A DNA stretch of 15,618 nt. It comes from Hyphomonadaceae bacterium (GTDB lineage: Bacteria; Pseudomonadota; Alphaproteobacteria; Caulobacterales; Hyphomonadaceae). Below are positions 13,631 to 15,618 of this stretch, in pieces. The notes below the pieces were generated by a model. That model was not told the DNA's origin, did no database searches, and saw only the letters and a list, made by a program, of their open reading frames with translations. The stretch is taken from assembly GCA_030696545.1 (NCBI GenBank), contig JAUYSA010000441.1:1-15618 (forward strand), read 5' to 3'. Position 1 is the first letter of the stretch. Each line of letters opens with the position of its first letter. Both the position numbers and the translations under genes were made by a program.

Positions 13631-14824
13631 TCACGAGCCCCCGGGCCAAAGCCGGGCGATGTCCTGCCACGTGATCAACAGAGCAAAGCTGACGAGGGAT
13701 ACAAGCCCGATTGTCAGCCCGACCCGCTGCACTTTTTCAGGGATTTCCTTACCCGTGGCGGCCTCGGCGAGACACATTACAGCCGCTCCACCATCCAGGA
13801 CGGGAATCGGCAGCAGGTTGAAGAAGCCGACGCCAATCGACAGCAGGGCGGAAAGCTGGAGGAGGCTGAAAAACAGCTGCCGCCACTTCTCCCACATGTC
13901 GACGTCTTTCTGCTGCAGATGAAGGTCCGTGACCTTGTCCGCCAACGTGAAGATGCCGACCGGGCCGCTGAGCTTGTCCAGCCCCTCCTTGCCCGTCACC
14001 AGGCGCCGGAGGACGTTCACGGTAGCGCCGAGGGCATCCCCGGTTGAGCTGAAGCCGTAGCCCACCGCCTCGATCGGGTTGAGGTGGCGGATCTCGGTAT
14101 CGCGCTGGGTGAGAGCGATGCCGATACGCCCCACCTTCTGCTTCATCTGAAGGACGGCGTTTGTCTCTTCGGTTTCAAGCGGCGTGGCCTGAAGGGTCAT
14201 TTCCGAACCGTCGCGGACGACGCGGTACATGACCGCCTCCCCTGCACTGAGTTCGGTCGCCCGGTTCACGTCGCTGCCGGTTGAAACGGTTCGGCCGCCT
14301 GCCTCGACAATCACATCACCGGGCTGGAAGCCGGCCACGGAGGCGGCGGAATTGGGGACGACGCTGGCGACCATAATCTCTTTTGACTGCGGGATCCCGA
14401 AGGCCATGCCGAGGACCGCGAAGACCGCGATTGCAAAGATGAAGTTGGCCAGCGGACCGCCGAGCGACACGGCCAGACGCTTCATCGGACCGAGTTCTGT
14501 GTAGGCCTTGCCGACAAGTTTTACCGGCGCAGGATCAGCCTTCGAAGGCGCCGCATCAGGCGTTTCACGCGTGTCGGTAGGCGCCTGAAGTTCGCCGACG
14601 AATTTCACGAAGCCGCCGAGCGGCAGCCAGTTCACGCGCCAGCGCGTGCCGCGCTTGTCACGGACTTCGAAGATCGGACGGCCGAAGCCGACGGAGAAGG
14701 ATTCAACGGCGGCGCCAAATCCGCGCCCGACCCAGTAGTGGCCAAGCTCGTGTACCGTGATCACGATCGAGATCAGGACGATGAACGGAATAGGCGACGC
14801 CAGAACCGAAAAAATGCCATCCAT
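13631..14824 (-). CDS. rseP: RseP/MmpA-type site-2 intramembrane metalloprotease
   Basis: RseP-family proteases (MmpA in Caulobacter) cut transmembrane substrates such as anti-sigma factors and cleared signal peptides within the inner membrane. The 397-residue protein has the zinc motif HELGH at 25-29 in the first membrane helix, GGPLANF (122-128) in the second, one PDZ domain at about 150-215 (GFQPGDVIVEAGG), and NLLPIPVLDGG (336-346) with the third metal ligand Asp344. Two PDZ domains occur in E. coli; a single one is usual in alphaproteobacteria. The His that normally follows DGG is Ala347 here. Start ATG 14824 has GAGAGG about 9 nt upstream. It lies 37 bp after dxr and 94 bp before bamA, the standard alphaproteobacterial arrangement. 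Confidence 0.95.
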   Translation of the reverse strand: MDGIFSVLASPIPFIVLISIVITVHELGHYWVGRGFGAAVESFSVGFGRPIFEVRDKRGTRWRVNWLPLGGFVKFVGELQAPTDTRETPDAAPSKADPAPVKLVGKAYTELGPMKRLAVSLGGPLANFIFAIAVFAVLGMAFGIPQSKEIMVASVVPNSAASVAGFQPGDVIVEAGGRTVSTGSDVNRATELSAGEAVMYRVVRDGSEMTLQATPLETEETNAVLQMKQKVGRIGIALTQRDTEIRHLNPIEAVGYGFSSTGDALGATVNVLRRLVTGKEGLDKLSGPVGIFTLADKVTDLHLQQKDVDMWEKWRQLFFSLLQLSALLSIGVGFFNLLPIPVLDGGAAVMCLAEAATGKEIPEKVQRVGLTIGLVSLVSFALLITWQDIARLWPGGS

Positions 14825-14861
14825 CAGCAGACGCCTCTCAAGACCATTTTCCGGTCAACCA

Positions 14862-15618
14862 TTATGCCGCAAGCCGCAGCTTTTCGATCGTGCGCGCACG
14901 CGCCCAGCGATCGAGATCATAGACATGTTCGAAGCTCGCAGGACCTGCGGTGGCTGGCTGGCTGTTCAGGAAATCCTCGAGCACTTCGCCTGCCACCTGA
15001 GCTATCGTCAAGAATCCGATCCGACGCTGCAAAAAGGCCGCCACAGCGACCTCGTTTGCTCCGTTTAGCACAATTGGCGCGCCGCCCCCCGCGAATACCG
15101 CCTTCCTCGCGATCCCCAGAGCCGGAAAGCGCTGGGGGTCGGGAGTAGTGAAATCCAGCCTTCCGATCTTGGCGAGATCAAGGCGCTCCAGGCCCGGCAG
15201 GGGCATCCGGCTGGGCCATGACAGCGCATAGGATATGGGCGTGCGCATATCCGGCATCCCCAACTGAGCGAGGACCGACCCGTCGTCGTAGGACACCAGG
15301 CTATGGATAATGGACTGGGGGTGGATCAGGACGTCGATCCGGCTTTCGGGAACATCGAAGAGATAGGCGGCCTCGATCAGTTCCAGCCCCTTGTTCATCA
15401 TGGTGGCGCTGTCGACCGAGATCTTGGCCCCCATGTCCCAGTTCGGGTGGGCTATCGCCTGCTCCGGCGTGGCGGCCTCCATCTCGGCCAGGGTGGCATT
15501 GCGGAACGGGCCGCCTGATGCGGTCAGGATCAGCTTCTCGACGCGTTCCGGCCTGTCCAGCACCTGGAAGATGGCGTTGTGCTCGGAATCGATGGGAAGC
15601 AGCCTGGCGCCCGTGCGC
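14862..15618 (-). CDS. dxr: 1-deoxy-D-xylulose 5-phosphate reductoisomerase (5' part outside window)
   Basis: DXR converts 1-deoxy-D-xylulose 5-phosphate to 2-C-methyl-D-erythritol 4-phosphate with NADPH, the committed step of the MEP isoprenoid pathway. Only the C-terminal two thirds (about 250 residues) is present; the frame runs off the window edge, and the first visible codons read TGARLLPIDSEHNAIFQ. Active-site motifs are intact: DSEHN (metal-binding Asp and Glu), TASGGPFR (Ser), HPNWDMGAKISVDSATMMNK (His, Ser, Asn, Lys), then GLE (metal Glu). HPQSIIHSLVSYDDGS and GMPDMRTPISYALSWP follow. The internal ATG at 15563 is not the start. The stop is 37 bp before rseP. uppS and cdsA would be expected further upstream, outside the window. 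Confidence 0.97.
   Translation of the reverse strand, partial: RTGARLLPIDSEHNAIFQVLDRPERVEKLILTASGGPFRNATLAEMEAATPEQAIAHPNWDMGAKISVDSATMMNKGLELIEAAYLFDVPESRIDVLIHPQSIIHSLVSYDDGSVLAQLGMPDMRTPISYALSWPSRMPLPGLERLDLAKIGRLDFTTPDPQRFPALGIARKAVFAGGGAPIVLNGANEVAVAAFLQRRIGFLTIAQVAGEVLEDFLNSQPATAGPASFEHVYDLDRWARARTIEKLRLAA

Noticed and set aside
12829..13674. 281-codon open frame on the + strand opposite bamA
   Set aside because: It is antisense to the POTRA-encoding region of bamA, with no family resemblance or ribosome site.

Overview
The window is a GC-rich stretch of alphaproteobacterial chromosome made almost entirely of conserved housekeeping genes. Three things point to Alphaproteobacteria: the gene order trpC-lexA / comEC / gltX-gltA / lpx-bamA-rseP-dxr; a direct-repeat SOS box of the GAAC-N7-GAAC type in front of lexA; and LpxI (not LpxH) as the UDP-diacylglucosamine hydrolase. 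A member of Caulobacterales or Hyphomonadaceae is my best guess, from overall resemblance of the proteins only. I see no mobile element, CRISPR array, tRNA, rRNA or prophage gene.

Left part (1-6460). The 3' part of trpC (tryptophan synthesis) runs into the window on the + strand, followed by lexA, whose promoter and SOS operator are readable. comEC (DNA uptake channel) lies on the - strand, tail to tail with lexA with a 7-nt overlap. A 228-bp intergenic region with several dyads separates comEC from the divergent pair gltX (glutamyl-tRNA synthetase) and gltA (citrate synthase). gltA ends in a textbook UUCG-loop terminator at 6430-6460, which also separates it from the convergent lpx operon.

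Right part (6461-15618). Eight - strand genes read, in transcription order, dxr (its 5' end lies outside the window), rseP, bamA, skp/ompH, lpxD, lpxA, lpxI, lpxB. Spacing is tight: bamA and skp are 4 nt apart, lpxA/lpxI share TGATG, and lpxI/lpxB overlap by 4 nt at TTGA with a TTG start. The genes work together in building the cell envelope. DXR makes isoprenoid precursors, RseP is the site-2 protease of the inner membrane, BamA and Skp assemble outer-membrane proteins, and LpxD/A/I/B make the lipid A disaccharide. fabZ, usually between lpxD and lpxA, is absent here.

No new defence or mobile system is visible. The points most worth a second look are the comEC coding frame that extends upstream of its first usable start codon, the missing fabZ, substitutions at conserved positions of LpxA, LpxB, RseP and GltA, and the dyad-rich leaders of gltX and bamA.
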